Part shown: positions 44,090-53,122 of the stretch, in pieces
Position numbering within the stretch: position 1 is the first letter of the stretch
Layout of the letters: every line of letters begins with the position of its first letter
Origin: Caulobacteraceae bacterium PMMR1
GTDB taxonomy: Bacteria; Pseudomonadota; Alphaproteobacteria; Caulobacterales; Caulobacteraceae
Length of the DNA stretch: 64,000 nt
Assembly (NCBI GenBank): GCA_000733915.1
Contig: JPOM01000001.1
Coordinates: forward strand, 806,001 to 870,000
Direction: 5' to 3'
Program-made: the position numbers and the translations under genes
Notes under the pieces: model-generated
Database searches by the model: none
Told to the model about the DNA's origin: nothing
Seen by the model: only the letters and a program-made list of their open reading frames with translations

Positions 44090-44947
44090 ATGAAGCTGGC
44101 GTTTGCAGGCCTGGGCGTGATGGGCTTTCCGATGGCCGGACACCTGGCCGCGGCCGGCCATGAGGTGCGCGCCTATAACCGCAGCCCGGAGAAGGCCGCG
44201 CGCTTCGCGGCGGAGCGCGGCGGGCGGGCGTTCAGCACCGCGGCGGAGGCTGCGGACGGCTGTGACGCGCTCATCCTCTGCGTCGGCAAGGACGAGGACG
44301 TGCGCGCGGTGGTGGGAGAGGCGCTCGGCGCGCTGAAGCCCGGCGCCCTGGTCGTGGATCACACCACCACCTCGGCCAAGCTCGCCCGCGAGATAGCCGC
44401 CGAGGCGGCCGCGACCGGGCGGGCCTTCGTCGACGCGCCGGTGTCGGGCGGACAGGCGGGAGCGGAGAAGGGCGTGCTCACCGCCATGCTGGGCGGGGCG
44501 GAGGAGGCCTGCGCCCGGGCGGAGGACCTGATCGGGGCCTATTGCAAGACGGTCCAGCGTATCGGCGAGCCCGGCGCGGGCCAGCTCGCCAAGATGGTCA
44601 ACCAGATCTGCATCGCCGGGGTCGTCCAGGGTCTGGCCGAGGCGGCGCACTTCGCCAAGCGCGCAGGGCTGGACACCGAGGCGGTGGCGGCCGCCATCTC
44701 AAAAGGCGCCGCGCAGTCCTGGCAGATGGACAACCGCTGGTCCACGATGGTGGAGGGACGTTTCGACTTCGGCTTTGCGGTGGATTGGATGCGCAAGGAC
44801 CTGGGCCTCGTGCTGGACGAGGCGCGGTCGAACGGCGCGCGCCTGGCCCTGACCGCCCTGGTCGACCAGTTCTACGCCGAGGTGCAGGCCATGGGCGGCC
44901 GTCGCTGGGACACCTCGAGCCTGGTCGCGCGCCTGGAGCGGGACTGA
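44090..44947 (+). CDS. Beta-hydroxyacid dehydrogenase family protein
   Basis: A 285-residue NAD(P)-binding dehydrogenase of the 3-hydroxyisobutyrate/tartronate semialdehyde family. The dinucleotide motif is FAGLGVMGFPMAGHLAAAGH, the substrate-binding motif FVDAPVSGGQAGAEKGVL, and the catalytic Lys in GAGQLAKMVNQI. The C-terminal helical dimer domain is intact, ending WDTSSLVARLERD. Substrate not predictable beyond a short beta-hydroxyacid. Confidence 0.93.
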   Translation: MKLAFAGLGVMGFPMAGHLAAAGHEVRAYNRSPEKAARFAAERGGRAFSTAAEAADGCDALILCVGKDEDVRAVVGEALGALKPGALVVDHTTTSAKLAREIAAEAAATGRAFVDAPVSGGQAGAEKGVLTAMLGGAEEACARAEDLIGAYCKTVQRIGEPGAGQLAKMVNQICIAGVVQGLAEAAHFAKRAGLDTEAVAAAISKGAAQSWQMDNRWSTMVEGRFDFGFAVDWMRKDLGLVLDEARSNGARLALTALVDQFYAEVQAMGGRRWDTSSLVARLERD

Positions 44948-45096
44948 GGCATCGGGCATGGGTCTGCGTCGCCCGAGGCCCCCTTTGCCTGGGGCGACAT
45001 TCGCCGAGTCCAGCTGAGCCTTAGGAACCCAGTCCCGCTTGCCGGGTTCGATTGACCGTGGCCGGCTGATCGGCCGTCAAATCTAGCGGGTGTAAG

Positions 45097-45354
45097 ATGT
45101 CTCTACTTGCATGGCTGGTGCTGGGCCTGATCGCCGGGTTCATCGCGAGCAAGATCGTCAATCGGAGCGGCGGCAACCTGGTCATGGACCTGGTGCTTGG
45201 CGTCATCGGCGCCTTTGCCGGCGGCTTCCTGTTCACGCGTTTCGGCGCAGCCGGCGTGACCGGCCTCAATCTGTACAGCATCCTCGTGGCCGTCGTCGGC
45301 GCGGTGGTCGTGCTGTGGATCTATCACGCCATTGCGGGGCGGCGCGCGATCTAA
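45097..45354 (+). CDS. GlsB/YeaQ/YmgE family membrane protein
   Basis: An 85-residue protein with three hydrophobic helices and the family pattern LLAWLVLGLIAGFIASKIV, GGNLVMDLVLGVIGAFAGG, ending in LWIYHAIAGRRAI. Members are annotated as transglycosylase-associated and are stress-related in some bacteria. It is followed by a hairpin terminator, so it is probably monocistronic. Confidence 0.92.
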   Translation: MSLLAWLVLGLIAGFIASKIVNRSGGNLVMDLVLGVIGAFAGGFLFTRFGAAGVTGLNLYSILVAVVGAVVVLWIYHAIAGRRAI

Positions 45355-45382
45355 ACGATCGTTCCACTGTCCAAAGACGTGG

Positions 45383-45410
45383 GGGCGCTCGGGAAGCCGG
45401 GCGCCCTTTT
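45383..45410 (+). terminator. Rho-independent terminator after the GlsB-like gene
   Basis: GGGCGCTCGG (45383-45392), GAAG loop, CCGGGCGCCC (45397-45406) with one G-U pair, then TTTT. Confidence 0.82.
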
Positions 45411-45480
45411 CGTTGGGATCGGTGACAGACCTGGCTCCGTGACAGCCCCTGGCGGGGTTCCGCGCCCGGGCCCCTTGCGC

Positions 45481-45687
45481 CTATTCGCCTTCGCGCCGGG
45501 ATTTGAAGCTGCGGACCTCGGACGGGCGCAGGATTTCGTCCACATCGACTCCGCTGCCGGCGAGCCTGAGGCGCGCATCGCGGACCAGGGTCCGCACGCG
45601 CTCGATCTGCTCCGGCAGTTCGCGGGCCGCGGTTTCGGCGTCGTCCTTCGCAGACGATATCTCAGGTACGCCAGGCATTAAGATCAA
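45481..45687 (-). CDS. Small hypothetical protein
   Basis: A 68-residue charged protein (or 65 residues from the second ATG, MPGVPEISS). It is helical and acidic, with EQIERVRTLVRDARLRLAGSG and a basic tail RSFKSRREGE. No family is recognised. It is supported mainly by its amphipathic composition and a normal start; it may be a spurious frame. Confidence 0.5.
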   Translation of the reverse strand: MILMPGVPEISSAKDDAETAARELPEQIERVRTLVRDARLRLAGSGVDVDEILRPSEVRSFKSRREGE

Positions 45688-45954
45688 GCGCTTAGCACGG
45701 TCTTGCAGGATGCGAGACCACGCGGGGCGAACGGGCCGGGGTCCCCGAAGTTCCGGGCGAAACGACGGCCGAACCCGGCAAAAAACCCCTTGTGAGCAAG
45801 GCGAAGCTTTGCTCTTGCAGAGACATGCTGTCGCAGGGCAAAGTGTCGCAAATGGCTCAGTTTGACGCAGGCCCGCGTCTCAGACTTCCTAGCCGGCCGA
45901 CTTGCCGACCTCAAGCCGTCCCCGGCCCCGCTCAACAGTTTTCACGAGGCGACC

Positions 45955-47289
45955 ATGACCGCTCCCTCCGACGCCGCCGTCCTCGACCTCGCCGACGACC
46001 TGATGGCCGAAGGCGGGCGGGGCGCGCCGCCGCTGAACGGCTACAAGAACGGCCATGACGGGGGCGGCGAGGCGCTGGACCTGCACGCGCTCTTGAGCGC
46101 GCTGCAGGCCATGCGCGCCGGCGACTTCTCGGTGCGGATGCCCAGCCACCTCGACGGCATGGCCGGGCGGGTGGCGGACGCCTTCAACGACATCGTCTCG
46201 GCCAACGAACGCATGGCCGAGCAGCTCGAGCACGTCGGCCAGGTCGTGGGCCGCGACGGCAAGACCAAGACGCGGGTGCGGTTCGGCCTGTCCACGGGCG
46301 CCTGGGGCGACATGGAGGAGAGCGTCAACACCCTCATCGACGACCTGCTCTGGCCCACGACGCAAGTGACCCGGACCATCACCGCGGTGGCCAAGGGCGA
46401 CCTCCTGCAGACCATGCCGCTGGACGTGGACGGCCGGCCCCTGAAGGGCGAGTTCCTGCGCTCCGCCACCATCGTCAACACCATGATCAAGCAGCTGAGC
46501 GTGTTCACCTCCGAGGTGACCCGCGTGGCGCGCGAGGTCGGCACCGACGGCAAGCTTGGCGGCCAGGCCCAGGTGGTCGAGGTGACCGGGGTCTGGAAGG
46601 ACCTGACGGACTCCGTGAACTCCATGGCGTCCAACCTGACCGCCCAGGTCCGCAACATCGCCGAGGTGACCATCGCCGTGGCCAACGGCGACCTCACCCG
46701 CTCCATCCAGGTCGAAGCCGGCGGCGAGGTCGCGGAGCTGAAGGACAACATCAACACCATGAGCGGCAACCTCCGTCTCACGACGGACCGGAATACCGAA
46801 CAGGACTGGTTGAAGACCAACCTCGCGCGCTTCACCAACAGCTTCGAGGTGCTGGAACGCATCCGCGACGACGAGACGCTGGCCGACACGCCTGTGGTCG
46901 TCTTCACCGGCCGCGAGCTGACGCCGGACGAGGACGCGCAGCTGCACACCATGGCCCGAAGCGTGGTGGTGAAGGGCGTCGAAAGCCCCAAACGCATGCG
47001 GGTGCTCACCGCCACCACGGGCCTGGAGGCGGTCTCCATCGTGGAGTCCACGCCCGAGCTTGCGATCGTGCTGATGGACATCATGATGCCCGGCATGGAC
47101 GGCTATGAGACCCTCGGCGTGATCCGCGCCAACCCGACCTACCGGCGGCTGCCGATCATCGCGCTCAGGGCCAAGGCCATGAAGGGCGACCAGGAGAAAT
47201 GCCTGGAGGCGGGGGCCTCGGACTACCTCGCCAAGCCCGTCAACACCAAGCAGCTCCGGTCCGCCCTGCGGATGTGGCTGCACCAATAA
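45955..47289 (+). CDS. HAMP-array protein resembling an internally deleted hybrid kinase
   Basis: A 444-residue protein with three HAMP-type repeats (~45-290) and a receiver-like C-terminus (~346-444). In the HAMP-array hybrid kinases I know, ARFT at ~293 is followed by GAF, HisKA and HATPase domains. Here it jumps to a first-receiver fragment FEVLERIRDDETLADTPVVV (297-345), then at ~346 to the middle of the second receiver, KRMRVLTATTG. The second receiver keeps D375 and K427 but lacks the acidic pair, and R405 replaces the usual Thr. No kinase domain remains. The ATG at 45955 is preferred. Confidence 0.85.
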   Translation: MTAPSDAAVLDLADDLMAEGGRGAPPLNGYKNGHDGGGEALDLHALLSALQAMRAGDFSVRMPSHLDGMAGRVADAFNDIVSANERMAEQLEHVGQVVGRDGKTKTRVRFGLSTGAWGDMEESVNTLIDDLLWPTTQVTRTITAVAKGDLLQTMPLDVDGRPLKGEFLRSATIVNTMIKQLSVFTSEVTRVAREVGTDGKLGGQAQVVEVTGVWKDLTDSVNSMASNLTAQVRNIAEVTIAVANGDLTRSIQVEAGGEVAELKDNINTMSGNLRLTTDRNTEQDWLKTNLARFTNSFEVLERIRDDETLADTPVVVFTGRELTPDEDAQLHTMARSVVVKGVESPKRMRVLTATTGLEAVSIVESTPELAIVLMDIMMPGMDGYETLGVIRANPTYRRLPIIALRAKAMKGDQEKCLEAGASDYLAKPVNTKQLRSALRMWLHQ

Positions 47290-47301
47290 GCGTAGCGTTC
47301 A

Positions 47302-48996
47302 GTGCGACCCCACGACCCTGTCGATATCCTGCTGGTCGACGACCAACCGGCCAGGCTGCTCTCCTACGAGGTCATCCTGGCCGAACTCGGGGAGAACCTT
47401 GTCAAAGCCTCGTCCGCGCGCGAGGCCCTGGCGGAGCTTTTGAAGCGGGACGTGGCGGTCGTTCTGATCGGCGTGCAGATGCCCGAGCTGGACGGCTTCG
47501 AGCTGGCCCGCGCGATCCGCGAGTATCCGCGCTTTCAGCAGACGGCGCTGATCTTCGTCTCCGCCATCCACCTGTCGGACCTGGACCGCCTGCGCGGGTA
47601 CGAGTCCGGCGCGGTCGACTATGTGCCCGTGCCGGTCGCGCCCGAGGTGCTGCGCGCCAAGGTTCGGGTCTTCGCCGAGCTGCATCGCAAGACGCGCCAG
47701 CTGGAGCGCCTGAACGTCGAGCTCGAGCAGCGGGTGGCCGAGCGCACCGCGGCGCTCGAGGCCTCTACGGCCGAGCTGCAACGCCTGAACGCCGAGCTCG
47801 AGGAGCGCATCGAGCAGCGCACGCGCGAGCGGGAGGATGCCCTGGCGCGGTTGTTCGAGGCGCAGAAGATCGACACCATCGGTCAGCTGACCGGCGGCGT
47901 GGCGCACGACTTCAACAATCTGCTCATGGCCATGATGGGCAGCCTGGAGCTGTTGCGAAAGCGCGTCGGCGACGACCCGGCCTGCGCGCGCCTGATCGAC
48001 AATGCGCTGAAGGGGGCCGATCGCTGCGCCGCCCTGACCCAACGCCTGCTGGCCTTCGCCCGTCGCCAGGAGCTCCGGCCCGAGGCGGTGGACCTCAGCG
48101 CCCTGATCACGGGCATCAGCGACCTCATGGCCCGCGCGGTCGGGCCGGGCGTGCGGGTGGTGGAGGCCTTGCCGGACAGCCTGCCGCCGATCCTGATCGA
48201 CGCCAACCAGCTCGAGCTCGCGCTATTGAACCTGGCCGTGAATGCGCGGGACGCCATGCCGGACGGGGGCGTCCTGAGCCTCTCCGCCGAGCGCCTGGAG
48301 GCGAGCGAGGCGCCTGCGGGGGTGGACCTCGCGCCCGGCGCCTATATCCGGATCAGCGTGACCGACACCGGTTCAGGCATGCCCGAGGAGGTGCCGGCGC
48401 GGGCGACTGAGCCGTTCTTCACCACCAAGGGGATCGGCAAGGGCGCCGGCCTGGGCCTGCCCATGGTGTTCGGCCTGGCCGCGCAGTCCGGCGGCGCGCT
48501 GCGCCTCGCCAGCCGGGTGGGGGAGGGGACCCGGGTCGACCTCTATGTGCCGGTGGCCGCGGAGACGCCCCGCGCCGCCATCGTGTGGCCGACGCCGGAG
48601 GGGCCGCGCCCGGAGACCCAACCCTGCCGCATCCTGGTGGTCGACGACGACATGCTGGTCGCGTGCGGCACCGTCGCCATGCTGGAGGACCTCGGCCATG
48701 TCGCGTTTGAGGCCGGGTCGGCGGCTGAGGCGCTGGACATCCTGGGGCGGGGCGAGACGGTGGACCTCGTCATCAGCGATCACGCCATGCCCGACATGAC
48801 CGGGCTCGACCTTGCCCGGCGCCTGCACAAGAGCCGGCCTGAGCTGCCGATCATCCTAGCGACGGGCTATGCCGAGCTGTCGGGGAGCGAGGAGTCGGAC
48901 CTCGGCTTGCCCAGGCTCGCCAAGCCCTTCTCGCAGGAGGAGCTTGCCCGGATGGTGGCGCTGCACGCCCGGCGGGTCGCCCCCGCAGCCGCCTGA
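47302..48996 (+). CDS. Hybrid histidine kinase with degenerate first receiver
   Basis: A 564-residue cytoplasmic kinase, REC1-coiled coil-HisKA-HATPase-REC2. REC1 (~8-120) has VDD at 12-14 but Gly57 in place of the phospho-acceptor Asp (VVLIGVQMP), and its Lys position reads PVPVAPE. A coiled coil (~125-205) precedes the His of GGVAHDFNNLL. The ATPase has NARDAM and GTGLGL-like GAGLGLPM. REC2 is complete: ILVVDDD, LVISDHAMPD, LATG, LAKPFS. It begins with GTG 12 bp after the HAMP-array gene, so they likely form one operon. Confidence 0.93.
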   Translation: MRPHDPVDILLVDDQPARLLSYEVILAELGENLVKASSAREALAELLKRDVAVVLIGVQMPELDGFELARAIREYPRFQQTALIFVSAIHLSDLDRLRGYESGAVDYVPVPVAPEVLRAKVRVFAELHRKTRQLERLNVELEQRVAERTAALEASTAELQRLNAELEERIEQRTREREDALARLFEAQKIDTIGQLTGGVAHDFNNLLMAMMGSLELLRKRVGDDPACARLIDNALKGADRCAALTQRLLAFARRQELRPEAVDLSALITGISDLMARAVGPGVRVVEALPDSLPPILIDANQLELALLNLAVNARDAMPDGGVLSLSAERLEASEAPAGVDLAPGAYIRISVTDTGSGMPEEVPARATEPFFTTKGIGKGAGLGLPMVFGLAAQSGGALRLASRVGEGTRVDLYVPVAAETPRAAIVWPTPEGPRPETQPCRILVVDDDMLVACGTVAMLEDLGHVAFEAGSAAEALDILGRGETVDLVISDHAMPDMTGLDLARRLHKSRPELPIILATGYAELSGSEESDLGLPRLAKPFSQEELARMVALHARRVAPAAA

Positions 48997-48997
48997 G

Positions 48998-49984
48998 CTA
49001 AAGCTTCACGCCCAAGATCCTCAGGTCATGGATCATGCGGGCGAAAGCCAGCATGACTCCCAGCGCCGCCTGGCGGGCGCGGGGGCTCTGCAGATAGGCC
49101 ATGGTGGTCAGGTAGCCGTCTTCGGTCTTCTCCAGGAAGCCGCCCTTGATCAGCCGGTGCACGCTGCGCCGCGCGGTCTCCTCGTTCATACCGATCCGGG
49201 CGGCGGCTTCGGCGATGCGGGCCGGGCGGCGCAGGGAGTCCGGCGGGGGCGTGTCCGCCTGGGCGTAGAGCCATGCCGCGCCCTTGTCGCGCGCCAAGGG
49301 GGCGGTGTTCAGCGACATCATGGCGGAGAAGATCGCCGCCGCCGGCCAGTCGCCTTCGAACGGCTCCGCGCAGGCCAGGATGGCCGCGAGGTAGTACTGG
49401 TGCACGACGCGCGACACGAGCCGGCGCGGCGGCTCGCACCTGGCCGTCAAGCGGTAGTCGGCCTCCACCGTCAGATCCGAGGTCCGTGCCGCCGACTGAT
49501 CCAACTGGCCAAAATCGACCCCGAGCGCCTTCATCTCGGCGAGCATGGCCCAGAACGCCTGGAGGATCCGGGCCTCCGCGGCGGCGTGGCGGTCGCGCGT
49601 CAGGACCTCGCCCCGCACGACGATCCCGCCCTTCACCCGTGCGACCAGGCCCTCTTTGATGAGGGCGTTGACATTCTGGCGGGTGGTCTCGAAGGGCTGG
49701 CCGAGCGATTGCGCCAGACTCAGCACGCTCACCGGGCGGCGCTCCGAATCTGGCGGCAGGTCTCGCGTCCCGGCGTAACGCCAGGTCCGCGCGGCGGAGC
49801 GCATGATGTGCTCGACATTGGCCACGATGATCGCGACCAGGATGATGGAGCGCCTCAGGCTGCCATAGGTGGCGATCCCCTCGGCAAGGCCCGCGAGAAG
49901 AAACTCGTTGCTCGCCCGGACAACGATACGGCTCGGCGCATCGGGCGAGGTCGCCGACGTCGTCAACGTCTGGTGCATCCTCAC
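48998..49984 (-). CDS. Protein with two winged-helix-like segments
   Basis: A 328-residue protein. Two HTH-like segments are seen: SVLSLAQSLGQPFETTRQNVNALIKEGLVARV (~85-115) and ARIAEAAARIGMNEETARRSVHRLIKGGFLEK (~255-290). Both resemble the winged helices of IclR/MarR-like regulators, with a helical region between. No ligand-binding family is recognised. It is probably a DNA-binding regulator, inferred from the two HTHs. It is convergent with the hybrid kinase, one base apart. Confidence 0.75.
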   Translation of the reverse strand: MRMHQTLTTSATSPDAPSRIVVRASNEFLLAGLAEGIATYGSLRRSIILVAIIVANVEHIMRSAARTWRYAGTRDLPPDSERRPVSVLSLAQSLGQPFETTRQNVNALIKEGLVARVKGGIVVRGEVLTRDRHAAAEARILQAFWAMLAEMKALGVDFGQLDQSAARTSDLTVEADYRLTARCEPPRRLVSRVVHQYYLAAILACAEPFEGDWPAAAIFSAMMSLNTAPLARDKGAAWLYAQADTPPPDSLRRPARIAEAAARIGMNEETARRSVHRLIKGGFLEKTEDGYLTTMAYLQSPRARQAALGVMLAFARMIHDLRILGVKL

Positions 49985-50057
49985 GTCCTCACCGGGCGAT
50001 CCTGGCGTGCGCAGGTGCGCGCGTCAAAGCCAGGAGGCGTCCAAAGGCCGCGACAGA

Positions 50058-51035
50058 TCAGGCCAGACCGGCCCGCAGCAGGTCATGGACGTGCAGGATG
50101 CCCACGGGCCGTGACCCCTCCACAGCAAAGAGCACGGTGATCCGCCGCTCGTTCATCAGCTTCAGCGCCTCTGCCGCCAGCAGGCTGGGCGCGACGGTCT
50201 GGGGCTCGCGCGTCATCACCTCTTCCGCCGTATGCTCCAGCAGGCCCGCCAGGTGGCGGCGAAGGTCGCCGTCGGTGATCACGCCCAGCAGGCGTCCCGC
50301 CTCGTCCACCACGCCGGCGGCGCCGAACCGCTTCTCGGTCATGACCAGCAGGGTCTCGCCCATGCTGGCCTCCGGCGCCACAAGCGGCAGCTCGGCCCCG
50401 CCATGCATCAGATCGCGCACCGTGCGCAGCGCCTGGCCGAGCTTGCCGCCGGGGTGCAGCACCCCGAACTCCTGGGGCGTGAAGCCCCGCTGCTCCAGGA
50501 GCGCAACCGCCAGCGCATCGCCGAGCGCCATCTGCAAGGTCGTGGACGTGGTCGGGGCGTTCAGGGCGTCTGCGGCCTCCGGCGCGTCGGGGATCAGCAG
50601 CACGATGTCGGCGGCGCGGCCGAGCGCGCTGTCGGCCTGGGCGGTGAGCGCGATCAGGGGAATGCCGAAGCGCTTGGCATAGGCCGTGACGTCCGCCAGC
50701 TCCCGCGTCTCGCCCGTCTTGGAAAGCGCCAGCACCGCGTCGTCGGCGCCGATCATGCCGAGGTCGCCGTGGCTGGCCTCGGTCGCGTGCACGAAGAGCG
50801 CCGGCTGGCCGGTGGAGGCGAGAGTGGCCGCGATCTTGCGCGCCACGTGGCCCGACTTGCCGACTCCGGTGCAGATCACGCGCCCACGGAGCCCGGCCAC
50901 GACCGCCACGGCTCGGGCGAACGCCCCTCCGAGCCCCGTCGCCATTTCGACCAGCGCCTGGGCCTCCGCCGCCAGCACGCGCCGGCCGACCGAGACCGCA
51001 TCGTAGCGCAGGTGAGCGCCGGCGGAGTCGGCCAT
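50058..51035 (-). CDS. kdsD: Arabinose-5-phosphate isomerase
   Basis: A 325-residue SIS-CBS protein that makes arabinose 5-phosphate for Kdo synthesis in lipopolysaccharide. The SIS domain (~30-190) has CTGVGKSGHVARKIAATLASTGQPA, HGDLGMI and ALSKTGET. The paired CBS domains (~205-325) end AVGSRPVGILHVHDLLRAGL-like. The start overlaps the stop of the small upstream membrane protein (TGATG), so they are translationally coupled. It is not next to lpt genes here. Confidence 0.95.
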   Translation of the reverse strand: MADSAGAHLRYDAVSVGRRVLAAEAQALVEMATGLGGAFARAVAVVAGLRGRVICTGVGKSGHVARKIAATLASTGQPALFVHATEASHGDLGMIGADDAVLALSKTGETRELADVTAYAKRFGIPLIALTAQADSALGRAADIVLLIPDAPEAADALNAPTTSTTLQMALGDALAVALLEQRGFTPQEFGVLHPGGKLGQALRTVRDLMHGGAELPLVAPEASMGETLLVMTEKRFGAAGVVDEAGRLLGVITDGDLRRHLAGLLEHTAEEVMTREPQTVAPSLLAAEALKLMNERRITVLFAVEGSRPVGILHVHDLLRAGLA

Positions 51036-51244
51036 CAGAACGGCCCCTTCAGCTGGGCGCCCTGGGCGGAGGCCGGAGGCTTGGCCTTGCCGGCCTTGGC
51101 CGCGGCGCGGGCCTGCTCCGCCACGGTCGGATGCCCGAACGGCCCGGGCGAGCGGGCGCCCAGGCCCTGCGGCCAGACAAGCGACAGGCAAACAGCGCTG
51201 GCGCCGATCAGCACCATGAGCAGGTAGAAGACGCGGTCCGTCAT
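51035..51244 (-). CDS. Small membrane protein upstream of kdsD
   Basis: A 69-residue protein, MTDRVFYLLMVLIGASAVCLSLVW, with one N-terminal membrane helix and a P/A/K-rich tail ending QLKGPF. I recognise no family. Translational coupling to kdsD (TGATG overlap) and the divergent GNAT gene support it as real. Confidence 0.7.
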   Translation of the reverse strand: MTDRVFYLLMVLIGASAVCLSLVWPQGLGARSPGPFGHPTVAEQARAAAKAGKAKPPASAQGAQLKGPF

Positions 51245-51287
51245 AGGGCGGGCTTCTAGCCGGTCGCGGCGTGCTAGGACAGGGCGC

Positions 51288-51797
51288 ATGAGGCCCGCGA
51301 CCTCGCCCCATGCTGCCGCTGCGCTATCGGTCCGTCCCGCCCGTCCGCACGAGGCCGCGCTGATCCACCGCTTCACCTGCGAGCTGGCCGAGTACGAGAA
51401 GCTCCGTCACGAGGTCGTGGCGAGCGTCCAGGACTTCGAGCGCGTGCTGTTCGGACCCGGGCCGCGGCTCTTCTGCGACATCGTCGAGCTCGAGGGCGCG
51501 CCGGTGGGCATGGCGATCTGGTTCTACAACTTCTCGACCTTCGTGGGCCGGCACGGCCTCTATCTGGAAGACCTCTATGTCACCCCCGCTGCGCGGGGGC
51601 GCGGCGCCGGCAAGGCGCTGCTGGTCAGGCTTGCACGCCGCTGCGTGGAAGAGGGACTGGGGCGGCTGGAATGGGCCGTGCTGGACTGGAACTCGCCCGC
51701 GATCGCCTTCTACGACAGCCTGCAGGCGCGGGCGATGAGCGGCTGGATCGTCCGCCGCCTGGACGGAGCCGCGCTGCGCCGGCTCGCCGAGGCATAG
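51288..51797 (+). CDS. GNAT-family acetyltransferase, diamine acetyltransferase-like
   Basis: A 169-residue GNAT. After a ~12-residue N-terminal extension, LSVRPARPHEAALIHRF is the fold start; the acetyl-CoA loop is LEDLYVTPAARGRGAGKALL, followed by LEWAVLDWNSPAIAFYDSL. The EYEKLRHEV and WFYNFSTFVGR segments match spermidine/spermine N-acetyltransferase-like proteins. The substrate is likely a polyamine or amino compound, inferred. Confidence 0.9.
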   Translation: MRPATSPHAAAALSVRPARPHEAALIHRFTCELAEYEKLRHEVVASVQDFERVLFGPGPRLFCDIVELEGAPVGMAIWFYNFSTFVGRHGLYLEDLYVTPAARGRGAGKALLVRLARRCVEEGLGRLEWAVLDWNSPAIAFYDSLQARAMSGWIVRRLDGAALRRLAEA

Positions 51798-51803
51798 CCC
51801 GAT

Positions 51804-53024
51804 TCAGATCGCGCCGGCCGCCCTTAGGCGCGCGATGTCGGACGCCGATAGGCCAAGGCGCTCGTTCAGCACCGCGTCGGTGTCGGCGCCCAAAGCCGGG
51901 GGAGGGGCGTCGTACCGCGGCGGGGTCGCGCTTAGGCGAAGCGGGCTCGCCACCGTACGGACGGGGTCCCTCAGGTCGCTGCGCGCCTGCTCGACCACCA
52001 GGCCGCGCGCCTGGGCCTGGGGATCTGCGAACACCTCGGCCAGGGTGTTGATGGGGCCGCAGGGCACGCCGGCGGCCTCCAGCGCGGCGATCCACGCGGC
52101 GGTCGGGCGGCGCACGAAGCGGCCCGCGAGCTCGGCGGTCAGGTCCGCGCGGTGCGCGATCCTCTGGGCGTTGGTGGCGAAACGCGCGTCCTCGGCCAGT
52201 TCCGGAGCGCCCAGCACGTCGCAGGCGCTTCGGTATTGCCCGTCGTTGCCCACCGCCAGCACCAGCGCGCCGTCGGCGGTGGCGAACACCTGATAGGGCG
52301 TCAGGTTCGGATGGGTGTTGCCCTGCCGTTCGGGCGAAACGCCGGTGGCGAAGTAGTTCTGGGCCTGGTTGGCCAGCATGGCGACCTGAACGTCGAACAG
52401 AGCCATGTCGATGTGCTGGCCCCAGCCGGTCGCGCGCGCATGCAGCAGGGCGGCCAGGATGGCGGCGCAGGCGTTGGTCCCTGTGAAAAGGTCAGCCACG
52501 GCCACGCCCACCCTGAGCGGCGGCCCCTCCGCCTCGCCGGTGACGCTCATCAGCCCGCCGCGGGCCTGGATCATGAAGTCGTAGCCCGGGCGGGAACGCT
52601 CCGGCCCCGTCTGGCCAAAGCCGGTGATCGAGCAGTAGACCAGGCGCGGGTTGAGCGCGCTCAGGCTCGCATAGTCCAGGCCGTAGCGCGCCAGCCCGTC
52701 GACCTTGAAGTTCTCTACCACCACGTCGGCCTGGGTCGCCAGGTCCCGCAGCAAGGCCGCGCCCTCAGGGCTCGCCATGTCGATCGTGATCGAGCGCTTG
52801 TTGCGGTTGGCGCAGAAGTAATAGGCGGCCTCGCCCTCGCCGCCGTCCCGGGTCGCCGCGAAGGGCGGTCCCCAGCTTCGGGTGTCGTCGCCTGCGCCGG
52901 GGCGCTCGACCTTCACCACCTCCGCCCCGAGGTCGGCGAGCATCTGAGTCGCCCAGGGCCCGGCCAGCACGCGCGACAGGTCGAGCACGAAGACGCCGTC
53001 CAGCGCGCCGGGGGTGGTTGCCAT
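51804..53024 (-). CDS. Family III CoA-transferase (CaiB/BaiF)
   Basis: A 406-residue enzyme that moves CoA between acids, as in carnitine or bile-acid pathways. It starts VFVLDLSRVLAGPWATQMLADLGAEV; YDFMIQARGGLMSVTG holds the catalytic Asp; GVAVADLFTGTNACAAILAALL and RQGNTHPNLTPYQVFATADG follow, and IAALEAAGVPCGPINTLAEV is near the end. Substrate pair unknown. Confidence 0.95.
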   Translation of the reverse strand: MATTPGALDGVFVLDLSRVLAGPWATQMLADLGAEVVKVERPGAGDDTRSWGPPFAATRDGGEGEAAYYFCANRNKRSITIDMASPEGAALLRDLATQADVVVENFKVDGLARYGLDYASLSALNPRLVYCSITGFGQTGPERSRPGYDFMIQARGGLMSVTGEAEGPPLRVGVAVADLFTGTNACAAILAALLHARATGWGQHIDMALFDVQVAMLANQAQNYFATGVSPERQGNTHPNLTPYQVFATADGALVLAVGNDGQYRSACDVLGAPELAEDARFATNAQRIAHRADLTAELAGRFVRRPTAAWIAALEAAGVPCGPINTLAEVFADPQAQARGLVVEQARSDLRDPVRTVASPLRLSATPPRYDAPPPALGADTDAVLNERLGLSASDIARLRAAGAI

Positions 53025-53122
53025 CGAGATGGGACGCCTCTTGCCGAACCGGGCCGATGGCGAAATGGTATAGGTCTAGATCATTTCAGCGCAACCGAGC
53101 GCGCAGACGCAGGGAGCCGGCC

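Noticed and set aside
45688-45954. Short frames in the gap before the HAMP-array gene
   Set aside because: They are low complexity and Arg-rich on both strands, with no conserved pattern; the gap more likely holds promoters.
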